DNA from: JAZGER01 sp036480335
Lineage (GTDB): Bacteria > Pseudomonadota > Gammaproteobacteria > DSM-19610
DNA: 64,000 nucleotides
Assembly: GCA_036480335.1 (NCBI GenBank)
Contig: JAZGGH010000086.1
Coordinates: 3,208-67,207, forward strand
Reading direction: 5' to 3'
A program made the translations under genes and the position numbers. Numbering within the stretch: the stretch's first letter is position 1; each line of letters begins with the position of its first letter. Shown here piece after piece: positions 43,047 to 52,563 of the stretch. Below the pieces are notes generated by a model. It did no database searches, was not told the DNA's origin, and saw only the letters and a list, made by a program, of their open reading frames with translations.

Positions 43047-44030
43047 CTATTTTATTTGGTTATCATGATCTTTTTCACTTTTCAAGAGCCCCCTGGATAT
43101 TGATGCAGGCACCTGACTACTAATGGCACGATCCATGACTGAATACATATGATCCGGCTTGATGCGTGTGTAGATTTTCGTGGTTTCAAGCTTGGTATGA
43201 CCCAAAATCTTGTTGAGCACCAAAATATCCCCAGCCTCGCTATTGACAAACATCGTGGCAAAACTGTGGCGAAGCCGCCGGGATCCTATTTTTTGGCCAA
43301 TCTTGTCAGACAACCGGCGAAAAAATTGATTGATCTGCCCTGTTGTCAGTTTGTTTCCTGCATAATGTGGCGCATAGAGAGTAACGTTGAACACTTGATC
43401 CGTCTCTTTGACGCGGCACAGTCGCGCTGCACGCTCATGCAACAGTCGTAGCTGGTGTTCTACATGTGGCAGCATGGATATATCCCATTCCCGATGCGTT
43501 TTTGAGCCAGACGCGGTTAATGAAATTAACTGACGATCAAAATCGACATCTTGCCAGGTTAAATTCGCCACTTGACGTGCGCGCACGGCCGTCAAGCCCA
43601 TAAACACGAGAAAACTGACCCAGAACCATCCAGGATAAACATCCTCATTATGTCGCAGATAAAAAATCGCTTTCTCGAACACACCTGTTTCCAGTGTTTT
43701 GTATTTTTTTATCGTTTGAGGTGCGCTACTGAGTTCTTTGAACGGGTTGTAGTCAATGACGTTGCGTTGATAGCCGTAGCGAAATATCGCCCGTAAATGT
43801 CGCAAATAGTTATTGAATGTCGTTGCGCTTGCGCGCTCAAGAACCGCACTGCGCCAGGTAATCAAACGGCATTCATCCAGGTCAGCGATGCGGTCAGACA
43901 CATCGCGTAACAATATTCTTGCAACACGATGGTAGTGCTTAATGGTTTGCTGCTCCAACACTTTTCGATATATATAATAGTCTGTTAAAGCAGTAACCGA
44001 TTGAATAGATTGAATCTTTGAGGATGTCAT
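43047..44030 (-). CDS. int: Tyrosine recombinase, ICE integrase
   Basis: 327 residues. An N-terminal SAM-like core-binding domain precedes the catalytic domain with Arg150 (TAVRARQV), Lys177 (GSKTHREW), Arg254 with His255 (RRLRHSFAT), His278 (ILGHTK) and nucleophile Tyr287 (KIYTRI). The His two residues before the second Arg is replaced by Arg252, a variation seen in some active enzymes. It is the expected catalyst for insertion into the tRNA-Asn at 38515, though 4.5 kb of cargo now separate them. Located downstream of traI on the same strand, as in PFGI-1-type elements. Confidence 0.93.
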   Translation of the reverse strand: MTSSKIQSIQSVTALTDYYIYRKVLEQQTIKHYHRVARILLRDVSDRIADLDECRLITWRSAVLERASATTFNNYLRHLRAIFRYGYQRNVIDYNPFKELSSAPQTIKKYKTLETGVFEKAIFYLRHNEDVYPGWFWVSFLVFMGLTAVRARQVANLTWQDVDFDRQLISLTASGSKTHREWDISMLPHVEHQLRLLHERAARLCRVKETDQVFNVTLYAPHYAGNKLTTGQINQFFRRLSDKIGQKIGSRRLRHSFATMFVNSEAGDILVLNKILGHTKLETTKIYTRIKPDHMYSVMDRAISSQVPASISRGLLKSEKDHDNQIK

Positions 44031-44103
44031 GACTTACCAGTATTCTTATTTATTGCATCAGGAATAATACTGAATCGATTTAGATAATCAAGCACACACA
44101 TGA

Positions 44104-45900
44104 TCATTTCTGCACCCCGTTCGTAAGCGAAAGATGCGGATTAATGGCGGGACTGTCTTCAAAAAAAAGCGGGACTGGAAACAACCACCCAAAGACTTTG
44201 GATGTCCGGTTTTCTCCAACCACCTTAAACACATGCACATTTTTATCTCGATGGTCCAGTAGATGCTGCTTCAATTTCTGCACTTTGACCTGCATTTTTC
44301 GATAGTGCTCATCTTCTTCAGCGGGTTTACATAAACGAAAAATACGCAGGTAATCTTTAAAAAGCGCCGGCGAAATCAATACAACTCCTTCTTTGATCAC
44401 ATGTATTCGAGATTCAGTTGTATTGATTTTCTGCTCCCCCGAGGCCAGGCTTGCACGCACCCAGTTGAGAAAATGCTGGCCTTCTCCAGGCTTGCCTGAC
44501 ACCTTAACTCGGGCGACATTGGCGTTTTTGGTCACATTTTCTACGTCTGCTGCCGCAGTCGCCGTCACGGAATCCACCGCCTCATTGGGCATTCTCTGCC
44601 CAGCATCTGTGGATGACGCATCCGATGCTGACATTGCATCGGATAGATTGTTATTGATATCCGTCATCGCTGCCGCATGCTCTGCGGTTGATTTTCCAGG
44701 ACTTGAATCACAGGCACTTGAATTTGTCGCAAGATCCTCGGGTTGGGTCTCAGTATCCTGCGCCGAACAAGGCAATAACTCGCCCGAAAACGGTTTTAAA
44801 CGTCGACTGGGATGCAACACTTTGTAACTATCAAATTTGAGCATGGTGAGCTTGTGCTCAAAGCCTTCGCCTTTCACGCGCATATGCCAGATAGCGCGGC
44901 CTGACGGATCGGGTTCAATGTAAGCATGATCCTGCCAGATATCGAAAAGCCGAGTATTATCGCCGGGAATATCGGTCGAGCCTTCCAGGCGTAAGCGTTC
45001 AGCCACTTTTGTTGCCACAACACCGCACACCAGATAGCAATAACCCTCGTTATCTATCCAGCCTGCCGCCCCTGAGCGATTGAATTGTATGTCACCCTCA
45101 TCGATTAATTGTCGCAATACGCGCATCAGTCGCTCGACCAGCGGGATGGTAGGCGCATGGGATAAACGCTCACGTTCGCCGCCGGATTTACGGTTGGCTG
45201 CCACAGACTCCCCATCGGCCTGACGAACAATCTCACCCAACACCCCCATTTCATACACATTGCCAAATAGATAGGCGGTCAATTGCGCCATGGCCATGTC
45301 ATTTTGAGCCAACCATCCACGACCTTCGGCGGGCAATAAATGGAACAAGGTATTATTGACGGTTTGCTGCAGGCTATATGGCGCACGCACGAAGCGTATT
45401 TTATAGTGCTCGATATTCAAATCGGACAAGGACGGCCCGTGTGGCGTCCAGTCCAGATCAGCATCAATATCCAGACGCGTGAGAGAGAGCATTTTACCGG
45501 CATCGTGCAGCAATGCGGCGGCAAAGATGGCAAATGTCCATATCTGTTCTTCAGCACGGATCTGGCTCGGATCCGCATGTTGCGGCAATAAATAGCCTTT
45601 GCGCCGACGCATGGCGTTTTCAACCACTTCCAGTGTGTGTATCGCCAGGCCACCCAGGCCCGCATGATGATCCGACATGCTCGCCGGCTGCAACTGTGCA
45701 GCCTCCAGATAGCGATCAATGGCGCTCAGAAATAGCTGGCTAAAATGCTGATCACTGGCGCTGGCCAGCCGCTTTATCTGTCGCAGTCGATTATCAAGGC
45801 CCAGCAACTGGACCAGCTCACGGGCGTTGAGGACGGGAATGGCATCGGTGTCAATATCCCCCAGTGCCAGTATCTGGGGCTGGGGGTTATGCCAGAACAT
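44104..45900 (-). CDS. traI: MobH-type relaxase TraI (PFGI-1 class)
   Basis: 598 residues. The MobH core is at the N-terminus: HHAGLGGLAIHTLEVVE (His78, His79, His88) and LLHDAGK (His132, Asp133), an HD-type metal site. A poorly conserved, Ala/Thr/Ser-rich linker (about 390-460) leads to the C-terminal TraI_2 domain (FLNWVRASLASGE to LFKDYLRIF). It nicks oriT and guides the strand to the secretion channel. The start overlaps the preceding unknown gene by 14 bases. Confidence 0.9.
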   Translation of the reverse strand: MFWHNPQPQILALGDIDTDAIPVLNARELVQLLGLDNRLRQIKRLASASDQHFSQLFLSAIDRYLEAAQLQPASMSDHHAGLGGLAIHTLEVVENAMRRRKGYLLPQHADPSQIRAEEQIWTFAIFAAALLHDAGKMLSLTRLDIDADLDWTPHGPSLSDLNIEHYKIRFVRAPYSLQQTVNNTLFHLLPAEGRGWLAQNDMAMAQLTAYLFGNVYEMGVLGEIVRQADGESVAANRKSGGERERLSHAPTIPLVERLMRVLRQLIDEGDIQFNRSGAAGWIDNEGYCYLVCGVVATKVAERLRLEGSTDIPGDNTRLFDIWQDHAYIEPDPSGRAIWHMRVKGEGFEHKLTMLKFDSYKVLHPSRRLKPFSGELLPCSAQDTETQPEDLATNSSACDSSPGKSTAEHAAAMTDINNNLSDAMSASDASSTDAGQRMPNEAVDSVTATAAADVENVTKNANVARVKVSGKPGEGQHFLNWVRASLASGEQKINTTESRIHVIKEGVVLISPALFKDYLRIFRLCKPAEEDEHYRKMQVKVQKLKQHLLDHRDKNVHVFKVVGENRTSKVFGWLFPVPLFFEDSPAINPHLSLTNGVQK

Positions 45901-46327
45901 GGGCGTTGTTGACGATACGATGCAACAACGTGGCGCGAATCAGGTCTTTGGGTGGGTATGGTTCTGGGGCAAGATAGCTTTGCACTTTCGCGCCCGAGGT
46001 GAAGACGAATTTTCTGTAGCTGACAACGAGAGAATTCCAGAGAATGGGCCCAGAGGGTGTGTTATGCATGACCCGGATACAGAAACAATCAAGTTCACTG
46101 ACATATCGAGCTATTTCGTGATCGCGTGTTGTGGCTCCTGAGTTTGGATCAATCGTCACGGGCCTGTCTTCATCAATCTCACTTAATGGTAACAGTAGCT
46201 GAATATCTGGATCCCAGCGCTCGGCATTGGCAGTGCTGCCGTCATAATGTCGAGCAATCGTCGTGAGAACAGGCTTCCAGTAGTCACAGTCCAGATGGGA
46301 TAGTTGAGTTGATAACGCTTCAATCAT
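45887..46327 (-). CDS. Unknown protein translationally coupled to TraI
   Basis: 146 residues; no family recognised. Notable stretches are DPDIQLLLPLSEIDEDRPVTIDP, LDCFCIRVMHNTP and VVSYRKFVFTSGAK. No signal or membrane helix. Its 3' end overlaps the traI start, so it is probably made together with the relaxase and might belong to the relaxosome. Confidence 0.65.
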   Translation of the reverse strand: MIEALSTQLSHLDCDYWKPVLTTIARHYDGSTANAERWDPDIQLLLPLSEIDEDRPVTIDPNSGATTRDHEIARYVSELDCFCIRVMHNTPSGPILWNSLVVSYRKFVFTSGAKVQSYLAPEPYPPKDLIRATLLHRIVNNAHVLA

Positions 46328-46647
46328 GGGCTCTTTCTCGCAAAATAGTCGAGTTTACAGTGAGCAGCGTCGATTAGAAGGCTAATTGTAAAGCCTTTTC
46401 CTTCACCTTTTCATCCTTTTTTTGCCTTTCTGCCGCCCTTACCCTTAAATCTTTTTTAGCCCCACCCCGTTTTTATAGGGGTGGGGCTTCCTTTTTGATA
46501 GGCCCCTTACCCTTTTTACCCCCTTTGTTGCTTTTCCCTTTGGTGTCAGTGGTTTAAAAACCTGCATCAACGAGTTGCACCTTTCTCCGTATTTTCTGTA
46601 TCAATTCCAGTAGGCTATTAGCCAGTTAATTTTGGACCCGTTGCACT
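46328..46647. other. Pyrimidine-rich divergent region between traI and traD; candidate oriT
   Basis: No gene. From about 46385 to 46550 the plus strand is almost all pyrimidine, interrupted by one hairpin AGCCCCACCCC/GGGGTGGGGCT (46458-46488) followed by TCCTTTTT, which also fits a rightward terminator. An 11-bp direct repeat CCCTTACCCTT flanks the hairpin (46436-46446 and 46504-46514). Promoters for both operons must be here. TTGCAC (near 46574) with TATCAA 18 bases on is a possible traD promoter. Confidence 0.6.
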
Positions 46648-48741
46648 ATGAGTCAATATGAAATCGAATCCTTGTTAAGACCGGCGGTTGAATACTACGC
46701 CGCCGCTTCTTATGCCTCTGCAGCGGCAATAGCGGCCATCGCACCGGAAACATTAATGTTGCTGCCCAGTGTTGCGTACGTGGCGGCTGGCCTGCTGTTA
46801 GTACGGGGATTTCAACGATTCAGGCAAGGTTATGTGGTCAATCGATATAAACGCGGTTTATGGCGGCTACCCTTCTATCAATTATCCAGCGATCAGATCC
46901 CGGTCTCTGATCGTGTCCTGTTTCTAGGGTTAGGCTTTCGCTGGGATCAACGCCATGCTCAGAGACTCGCGGATACCGAACGCAAGGAGTTCAGTCATTA
47001 CGCACAACCTCCTGGCTATTTTAAGGCGGCCCGGTATTTAGAGCTCAAATATGAGAAGACGGCGTTATTGAAACCCCTTATTCGCCTCCTGGGCAATTCG
47101 TCGAAATTCAATCCGGTAAAACCGCTGCCCAAAGTGGGCGGCAATCCTGTGATTCATGCCACAGGATTACTGGAGGGTGAAAAACCCATCAACATCAATC
47201 TGGAAGAACGGGTTGGGCACATGTTGGTGTTGGGCACAACACGTGTCGGTAAGACACGGTTGTTGGAAACCCTGGTCACGCAAGATATACGCCGGGGCGA
47301 TGTTGTGGTCGTGTTTGATCCCAAGGGGGATAAAGATGTCCTGCGGCGGATGTACGTTGAAGCCAAGGCGGCCGGTCGGCTCGATGCCTTTTATTTTTTT
47401 CATCTGGGGTACCCAGAACATTCTGCACGCTACAACGCCATCGGCAACTATTCCAGAATCACGGAAGTGGCCAGCCGCATTGCCGGTCGATTACCGGGTG
47501 AAGGGCAATCGCAAGCGTTTCGTGAATTTGTCTGGCGTTACGTTAACGTGATTGCTAAAGCTCTCAATGCATTAGGTAAACGCCCCGATTTTTCCATGAT
47601 CAAGCGCTACGGCGAAAACATGGAACCGCTGTTTGTGGATTACCTGGAGTTTTGTCTTGAAACCCATTTCGGTAATGACAAAAGCTGGCAGACAACAAGG
47701 ATTGAGTACGAAGAGAATTATCGACAAAAAGAAGACGGCTTTAAGAAAGGCCGTAATATGGCAGACAGATCCGATAAAGCCATGGCGTTGTATAAACTGT
47801 TTGTTGAAAATGATTTACAGGACCCCATTGCCCTGTCAATGATCAAAACCTTCGAACAGGAACGCGGCTATCTTGACAAGCTAGTGGGCTCACTTTTGCC
47901 GTTGATGGAAAAGCTGTGTACCGGCAATGTGGGTGAGCTGTTATCCCCAGATTATCTGGATGAATCAGACGAGCGCCCCATATTCGACTGGCCACAGATT
48001 TTTCGCACAGGCGGCATTGTGTATATCGGATTAGATGCGTTGACCGATCCAGAGGTTGCCAGCGCCGTCGGTAGCACCATGTTTGCAGACATGACGTCTG
48101 TGGCGGGTACGATCTATAAGGAAGGCGTGAATTTTGGCTCACCCCTAAAATCCGATAAAAAGACAGCCGTGTCTATCCATGCGGATGAATTTAATGAGCT
48201 CATTGGCGATGAATTTATTCCCTTGTTGAACAAAGCCGGGGGTGCAGGCTACCAGGTAACGGCTTACACACAAACCTGGTCAGATGTCATAGCACGCCTG
48301 GGCAATAACGCCAAAGCCGGCCAGGTCGCGGGTAACTTTAACTCAATCATTATGCTGCGGGTGAGAGAAATCGAAACCGCTGAAATGCTCACCAAACAAC
48401 TCAAAGAAGTGGAAATTGATCATGCCACCGTCATATCACGGGCAACCGATTCATCCACGCCCGGAGATGGTAAACACTTCACCAGTGCCACCGAGCAACG
48501 CAATACGACACAGCGTGTTGATCTAATCCATCCCAGCGATATGACACAACTCCCCAAAGGCCAGGCATTTGCCCTGATTAACGGCGGTGTGCCGTACAAA
48601 ATCCGGATGTCTTTACCGGATAACAACGATTTCAAGGATATACCCGACCAGATCAAAGGCCTGTCAGACGCTATGGCGAAAACATACTACACATCCGAAG
48701 ATTGGTACCAGTTCACTTCCAGCTTTAAAGAGGTCGCATGA
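46648..48741 (+). CDS. traD: Type IV coupling protein TraD (PFGI-1 class)
   Basis: 697 residues. Two N-terminal hydrophobic stretches near residues 15-55, then an ATPase with Walker A GTTRVGKT (about 196-203) and Walker B AVSIHADEFNE (about 507-517); later GNFNSIIMLRVRE and PKGQAFALINGG. It links the relaxosome to the channel and powers DNA export. First gene of the rightward transfer operon. Confidence 0.95.
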   Translation: MSQYEIESLLRPAVEYYAAASYASAAAIAAIAPETLMLLPSVAYVAAGLLLVRGFQRFRQGYVVNRYKRGLWRLPFYQLSSDQIPVSDRVLFLGLGFRWDQRHAQRLADTERKEFSHYAQPPGYFKAARYLELKYEKTALLKPLIRLLGNSSKFNPVKPLPKVGGNPVIHATGLLEGEKPININLEERVGHMLVLGTTRVGKTRLLETLVTQDIRRGDVVVVFDPKGDKDVLRRMYVEAKAAGRLDAFYFFHLGYPEHSARYNAIGNYSRITEVASRIAGRLPGEGQSQAFREFVWRYVNVIAKALNALGKRPDFSMIKRYGENMEPLFVDYLEFCLETHFGNDKSWQTTRIEYEENYRQKEDGFKKGRNMADRSDKAMALYKLFVENDLQDPIALSMIKTFEQERGYLDKLVGSLLPLMEKLCTGNVGELLSPDYLDESDERPIFDWPQIFRTGGIVYIGLDALTDPEVASAVGSTMFADMTSVAGTIYKEGVNFGSPLKSDKKTAVSIHADEFNELIGDEFIPLLNKAGGAGYQVTAYTQTWSDVIARLGNNAKAGQVAGNFNSIIMLRVREIETAEMLTKQLKEVEIDHATVISRATDSSTPGDGKHFTSATEQRNTTQRVDLIHPSDMTQLPKGQAFALINGGVPYKIRMSLPDNNDFKDIPDQIKGLSDAMAKTYYTSEDWYQFTSSFKEVA

Positions 48742-48745
48742 CAAC

Positions 48746-49492
48746 GTGGTCGCCCGAACGCCTGAGAAGAGAATTCCTCAACAGCAGCACACAGAATCTC
48801 GCTCTTTGGCAGGACGTTTCATTGCATCAGTCACCACCATTGTGGGGTTATTGGTCGTGAGTTTGTTTTTTTCATTAATTGCCGAATGGGTAGGGCTGGC
48901 TTTTTATTGGACGGATCAGGGATCAAGACACAGCGCACAGATGCTAAAAACAGAACTGGGCTATCTGGATCAGGATTTTCGTCGAAAAGTCTTTTACGAC
49001 AGTCCGGCCAATATTGCCCAGGCGGCGAACCAACGGGTTTATAACACCCTTGTGGTCAAAAGCCGTTTTCGACAATGGCGACGGGGCTGGTTATCCCCTG
49101 TCAGCGCAACCGAGCCTCGGTTTCGCCAGGCGTTGAAATATACCTACCGTAAGATCGATGACTACGTCATGGCATCCATCAATATTATCCAGGTGTTTGC
49201 GACAAGGCTGGTGGTGATTGCCTTGTCATTTCCGGTGTATATATTGTTCGGTGTTTGTGCATTGATCGATGGTCTGGTCCAGCGCGATCTACGCCGCTAC
49301 GGGGCAGGACGCGAACACGGTCGCGTCTATCATATTGCCAAGCAATACCACACACCGATCATCCTGATGACCGCATTTACGTATCTGTCAATACCGGTTT
49401 CCATTCACCCAAACTGGGTATTTATACCGGCAGCTTTACTGTTCGCGATGACTATTTATATTACTGCGACAACCTACCAAAAGTTCCTATGA
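48746..49492 (+). CDS. ICE membrane protein, PFL_4697 family (TIGR03747-like)
   Basis: About 248 residues from GTG 48746, four bases after the traD stop; the open frame upstream lies inside traD and is not used. Helices near residues 23-45 (FIASVTTIVGLLVVSLFFSLIAEWVGLAFYW) and two pairs in the C-terminal half, with LIDGLVQRDLRRYGAGREHGRVYH, typical for this family. Inner membrane component of the transfer system; step unknown. Confidence 0.85.
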   Translation: MVARTPEKRIPQQQHTESRSLAGRFIASVTTIVGLLVVSLFFSLIAEWVGLAFYWTDQGSRHSAQMLKTELGYLDQDFRRKVFYDSPANIAQAANQRVYNTLVVKSRFRQWRRGWLSPVSATEPRFRQALKYTYRKIDDYVMASINIIQVFATRLVVIALSFPVYILFGVCALIDGLVQRDLRRYGAGREHGRVYHIAKQYHTPIILMTAFTYLSIPVSIHPNWVFIPAALLFAMTIYITATTYQKFL

Positions 49493-50274
49493 TGAAATTG
49501 ACCCAACATCCCTCTTTATATCGGCGTTTGCTGTGCGGTGTTTTTGGCGTTGTATGTCTGGTACTGACACAAGCATCCATGGCATTTGAAACAACTGAAA
49601 CAGAAAAACAATCCATTGAGGCGCGTAAAACACAGGAAACGGACATTCAGCAACATATGCAGGACTGGGGCATCACGCGTGACGAGTGGGTGCGCTACGA
49701 AACCTTGATGCAAGGACCACGTGGCATCTGGACACCGAACCTTACACCGCTGGAAGTGTTGGGCGCTCATGCACGCACACCCCAGGAACGTCGCCGTATT
49801 GCAGAATTGTATGTGCATAAAGCGTATGCCAGAAAAGAAGCTGAAATCGCCTACCAGCGTGAGGTCAGTGCCGCCTGGAAACGGCTTTATCCGGGGCGCA
49901 AGTTGTTGGAGAAAAACCCCAAAAATAAACGCCAGACAAGCGCGATTTCTACCCCGCAAAAAGCCCAGAAGTCACAGAAACCACGCATGGCTTTAGTGGT
50001 TGATGCTGAGAATTGCATCGCCTGTGATCAGGCAATACAGCAGCAGATTAAACACCTTGATGATGATCGGGTGCAGGCATTGGATGTGTATGTGCGTAAA
50101 ACACTGGGTTTTGACAAAGTCCTTAATCAGTGGGCGAAAACCCACAACATTCCAGCCCATCTCGTGGATAGCGGGCGTGTCACCATTAATCATGGGGATA
50201 AGGTGCAGGTTGCCCGTGTCCCTACCCTTAAAATTCGAGTGAACGGTCAATGGCAAGACGCACAATCACAATAA
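49489..50274 (+). CDS. ICE protein, PFL_4693 family (TIGR03759-like)
   Basis: 261 residues from ATG 49489, which overlaps the previous stop (ATGATGA). Signal peptide (LLCGVFGVVCLVLTQASMA), a charged domain with WGITRDEWVRYETLMQGPRGIWTP, and a thioredoxin-like C-terminal part with a CIAC pair (NCIACDQ) and the cis-Pro-like RVPTLKIRVNG. A periplasmic redox or disulfide role fits. Confidence 0.87.
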   Translation: MMKLTQHPSLYRRLLCGVFGVVCLVLTQASMAFETTETEKQSIEARKTQETDIQQHMQDWGITRDEWVRYETLMQGPRGIWTPNLTPLEVLGAHARTPQERRRIAELYVHKAYARKEAEIAYQREVSAAWKRLYPGRKLLEKNPKNKRQTSAISTPQKAQKSQKPRMALVVDAENCIACDQAIQQQIKHLDDDRVQALDVYVRKTLGFDKVLNQWAKTHNIPAHLVDSGRVTINHGDKVQVARVPTLKIRVNGQWQDAQSQ

Positions 50275-50786
50275 TGCTTTTATCCCTGGTTTATCAGAGT
50301 TCAGTGAGCTTTGCCGATCAACGTGTGCCTGAAATGTACAGCGAAATTGGCCGTTATTGCGACGTACCGGGCGGGTTGCTTTATGCGCTGGCCAGGGCGG
50401 AAAGTGGTAAATCGACGCATCAGAGTTTTGAACCCTGGCCCTGGACATTAAACATCGAAGGTCAGGGACACTATTATGAGAACCGTGACACCATGTTTGA
50501 CGCACTCATGCAAGCGATCACTCAAGGTCGCCAGGTCGATATCGGTCTCACCCAATTAAACTGGCACTGGAAATATGATCGGCTGATATCCCCCTGGCAA
50601 GCCACGGATCCGGTTTTCAATCTGAAGACCGCCTGCAATATCGTGCGTGAGCACTACGACAATGCGCCCGAAAAAGGCTGGTTCCATGCCACCGGAAAAT
50701 ACCATCGGGAATCCGATAGCCCGGCATCACTCGCGATCCGTCATCGCTATTCAGAACGCGTGCGTCAGCTGTGGGGTCAAAAATGA
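50250..50786 (+). CDS. Lytic transglycosylase (SLT) of the transfer system
   Basis: 178 residues with a signal peptide and an SLT domain: catalytic Glu in ALARAESGK (about 50), then IGLTQLNWHW and ATGKYHRES. It opens the peptidoglycan for the secretion channel. Overlaps the previous gene by 25 bases and the next by 4. Confidence 0.9.
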   Translation: MARRTITIMLLSLVYQSSVSFADQRVPEMYSEIGRYCDVPGGLLYALARAESGKSTHQSFEPWPWTLNIEGQGHYYENRDTMFDALMQAITQGRQVDIGLTQLNWHWKYDRLISPWQATDPVFNLKTACNIVREHYDNAPEKGWFHATGKYHRESDSPASLAIRHRYSERVRQLWGQK

Positions 50787-51436
50787 TCCGCAATCAAACC
50801 CATCGTGTCCCTGCAAAATTACTGTCTACGGGATTGATCCTGGCCACTATGGCGTCAACATCTCAGGCACTGGACACGCAACAAACGGCAACCGCTACAA
50901 GTCGTGCCACCCGCACAACACCGATGACGAATGAAGCCGGTGCGCAAGGCAATACCCTCACCGTCCTGCACACAGGCACGGATAAAATCTCAGCCATGCC
51001 CTACTTTGAGGCAATCACGGCAATCAGAGATAAAGGCCAATCAGAAAGGCGCATTCTAGATAACGCAAAACGCAAGCTTGACACCATCCGCATGCCGGAT
51101 ACACCGATCTCCCTGAATCAGTTTTTTCCCTTGAAATCACAGCGCCTGCAAGTTGGCCAACCCACGGTCAAATACATCGATAAATTAACCACACCGATTT
51201 TCATCATCGGCATGGATACCGCGTCGCTCACCTGGCTGGAGGACTCCAGTGCAGACCTTAAAAAGATCAATGCCGTGGGCATTGTTGTGCAGGCAGAGTC
51301 GTCCGCACGTTTTGCCACACTCAAAGCCCGCGCACGCAAACACGGCCTGCATCTGGAAATCGGTTTTGGTGATCCGTTGGCCGATGGCTATGGTCTTGAG
51401 ACCTATCCGGTGTTGATCAAAAGGACGGTCAAATGA
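50783..51436 (+). CDS. ICE protein, PFL_4695 family (TIGR03765-like)
   Basis: 217 residues from ATG 50783 (ATGA overlap). Signal peptide, then a domain with LDTIRMPDTPISLNQFFPLKSQRLQVG and TPIFIIGMDTASLTWL, ending GDPLADGYGLETYPVLI. Periplasmic component of unknown detail. Confidence 0.86.
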   Translation: MIRNQTHRVPAKLLSTGLILATMASTSQALDTQQTATATSRATRTTPMTNEAGAQGNTLTVLHTGTDKISAMPYFEAITAIRDKGQSERRILDNAKRKLDTIRMPDTPISLNQFFPLKSQRLQVGQPTVKYIDKLTTPIFIIGMDTASLTWLEDSSADLKKINAVGIVVQAESSARFATLKARARKHGLHLEIGFGDPLADGYGLETYPVLIKRTVK

Positions 51437-51783
51437 ACGCCCTGACTCAATACAAAGACCCCCGGATACCTGTGATTGTCACCGGTGTTGTGCTGGCTGT
51501 TTTACTGTGCCTGTTTGCAGCGCCCTGTGATGCGGCCCTGACAGCTGCACAGCAACAGGCATTTCAAAATGCCAACACTGGCAATACGCAATTTACGCTG
51601 TCAGATTCTAAATTTATTTTTGCAGGGATAGCCTCGGCGCTACTCCTGTCCTGGTTCGCCTGGGTCGTGGTCAACACCTACAAGGCCTGGGCTGCAAGCC
51701 GCGCAACCGGCGGCGATGCGGGCGGACAAATACTCCGTGCGCTGTTTGTCATGCTGATTGTTTTAGTCATCGTCGGCTATTAG
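51433..51783 (+). CDS. ICE small membrane protein, PFL_4701 family (TIGR03758, DUF3262)
   Basis: 116 residues with a signal-like helix, a short loop (LTAAQQQAFQNAN) and two more helices; ends LIVLVIVGY. Position and size match the first of two pilin-like small proteins of these systems. ATGA overlap with the previous gene. Confidence 0.86.
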   Translation: MNALTQYKDPRIPVIVTGVVLAVLLCLFAAPCDAALTAAQQQAFQNANTGNTQFTLSDSKFIFAGIASALLLSWFAWVVVNTYKAWAASRATGGDAGGQILRALFVMLIVLVIVGY

Positions 51784-51814
51784 TTTTTTAATTCATGTAA
51801 AAAGAGGTGGTACT

Positions 51815-52186
51815 GTGAAAGGCTTAACTGAAAACGTAAAATACATCAATGCAAAAATAGGTTTGCTGGGACTCTCGCTGTTTGTCAATGGCGCTGTATT
51901 GGCAGATCTGCCAGAAGTTTCCACTACTACAACTACATACGATGATGGAGACATCATTGGGATGATAAAAGCGTATGCATTAGATATTTTCCTCTTCGTT
52001 GGTCTTGTGATGACTGTCGTTGCGCTGGTTGTCGTTGCTAAGAATACCATTACAACGTATTCACAGGTTTCAGACGGCCGAGCAACGATGGGGCAAGTGG
52101 GTGCGCAAGCAGCGGCAGGCGCAGTCCTTGTTGTCTTTGTTGTGGCAATCCTCACGATAATGAGTGGGGTTCTGGTGACCAATTAA
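51815..52186 (+). CDS. Pilin-like membrane protein, PFL_4702 family (TIGR03745, DUF2976)
   Basis: 123 residues from GTG 51815 (GAGG upstream). Signal peptide ending in VLA, a Thr-rich loop, and two helices (AYALDIFLFVGLVMTVVALVVVA and a C-terminal one). Probably the conjugative pilin or a pilin-like subunit. Slightly more AT-rich than its neighbours. Confidence 0.86.
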   Translation: MKGLTENVKYINAKIGLLGLSLFVNGAVLADLPEVSTTTTTYDDGDIIGMIKAYALDIFLFVGLVMTVVALVVVAKNTITTYSQVSDGRATMGQVGAQAAAGAVLVVFVVAILTIMSGVLVTN

Positions 52187-52203
52187 TCTGATATTGATTA
52201 TTT

Positions 52204-52563
52204 ATGTCAATTGAAATTGCCTTTATACCGGATCGGCTCAATGAAGAGCCGATTATTTATATCGGTATGACCCAGAACGAACTTAAAATGTCGGCCCTCG
52301 TTTCGGTCTTTTTCTGGGTTCCACTGTCAGTCATCATTGGTCTTTTAGTTGGGTATGTCAGCTATGGAATAGCCGTTGGAATCTTGATGGCATTCGGAAC
52401 CATGTGGCAGATCGGGCGAAAGCTACGCGTGTTAAAACGCGGAAAACCCAAAGGTTATCACGCCACCGCGATTGCGGCCTGGCTCGAAAGCCATCATTTA
52501 AAATCGAAAACCATGCTGCGTGATAGTCGTATCTGGGACATTAGGAGACACAAAATACCATGA
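52204..52563 (+). CDS. ICE protein TIGR03750-like (DUF3487)
   Basis: 119 residues: IAFIPDRLNEEPIIYIGMTQNEL, two helices, then IGRKLRVLKRGKPKGYH. TraL-like in layout (small, two helices after a short lead). ATGA overlap with the next gene. Confidence 0.86.
   Translation: MSIEIAFIPDRLNEEPIIYIGMTQNELKMSALVSVFFWVPLSVIIGLLVGYVSYGIAVGILMAFGTMWQIGRKLRVLKRGKPKGYHATAIAAWLESHHLKSKTMLRDSRIWDIRRHKIP

Noticed and set aside
49255..49488. Upstream extension of the PFL_4693-family protein
   Set aside because: It lies out of frame inside the previous gene, and the ATG at 49489 begins a normal signal peptide with a stop-start overlap.
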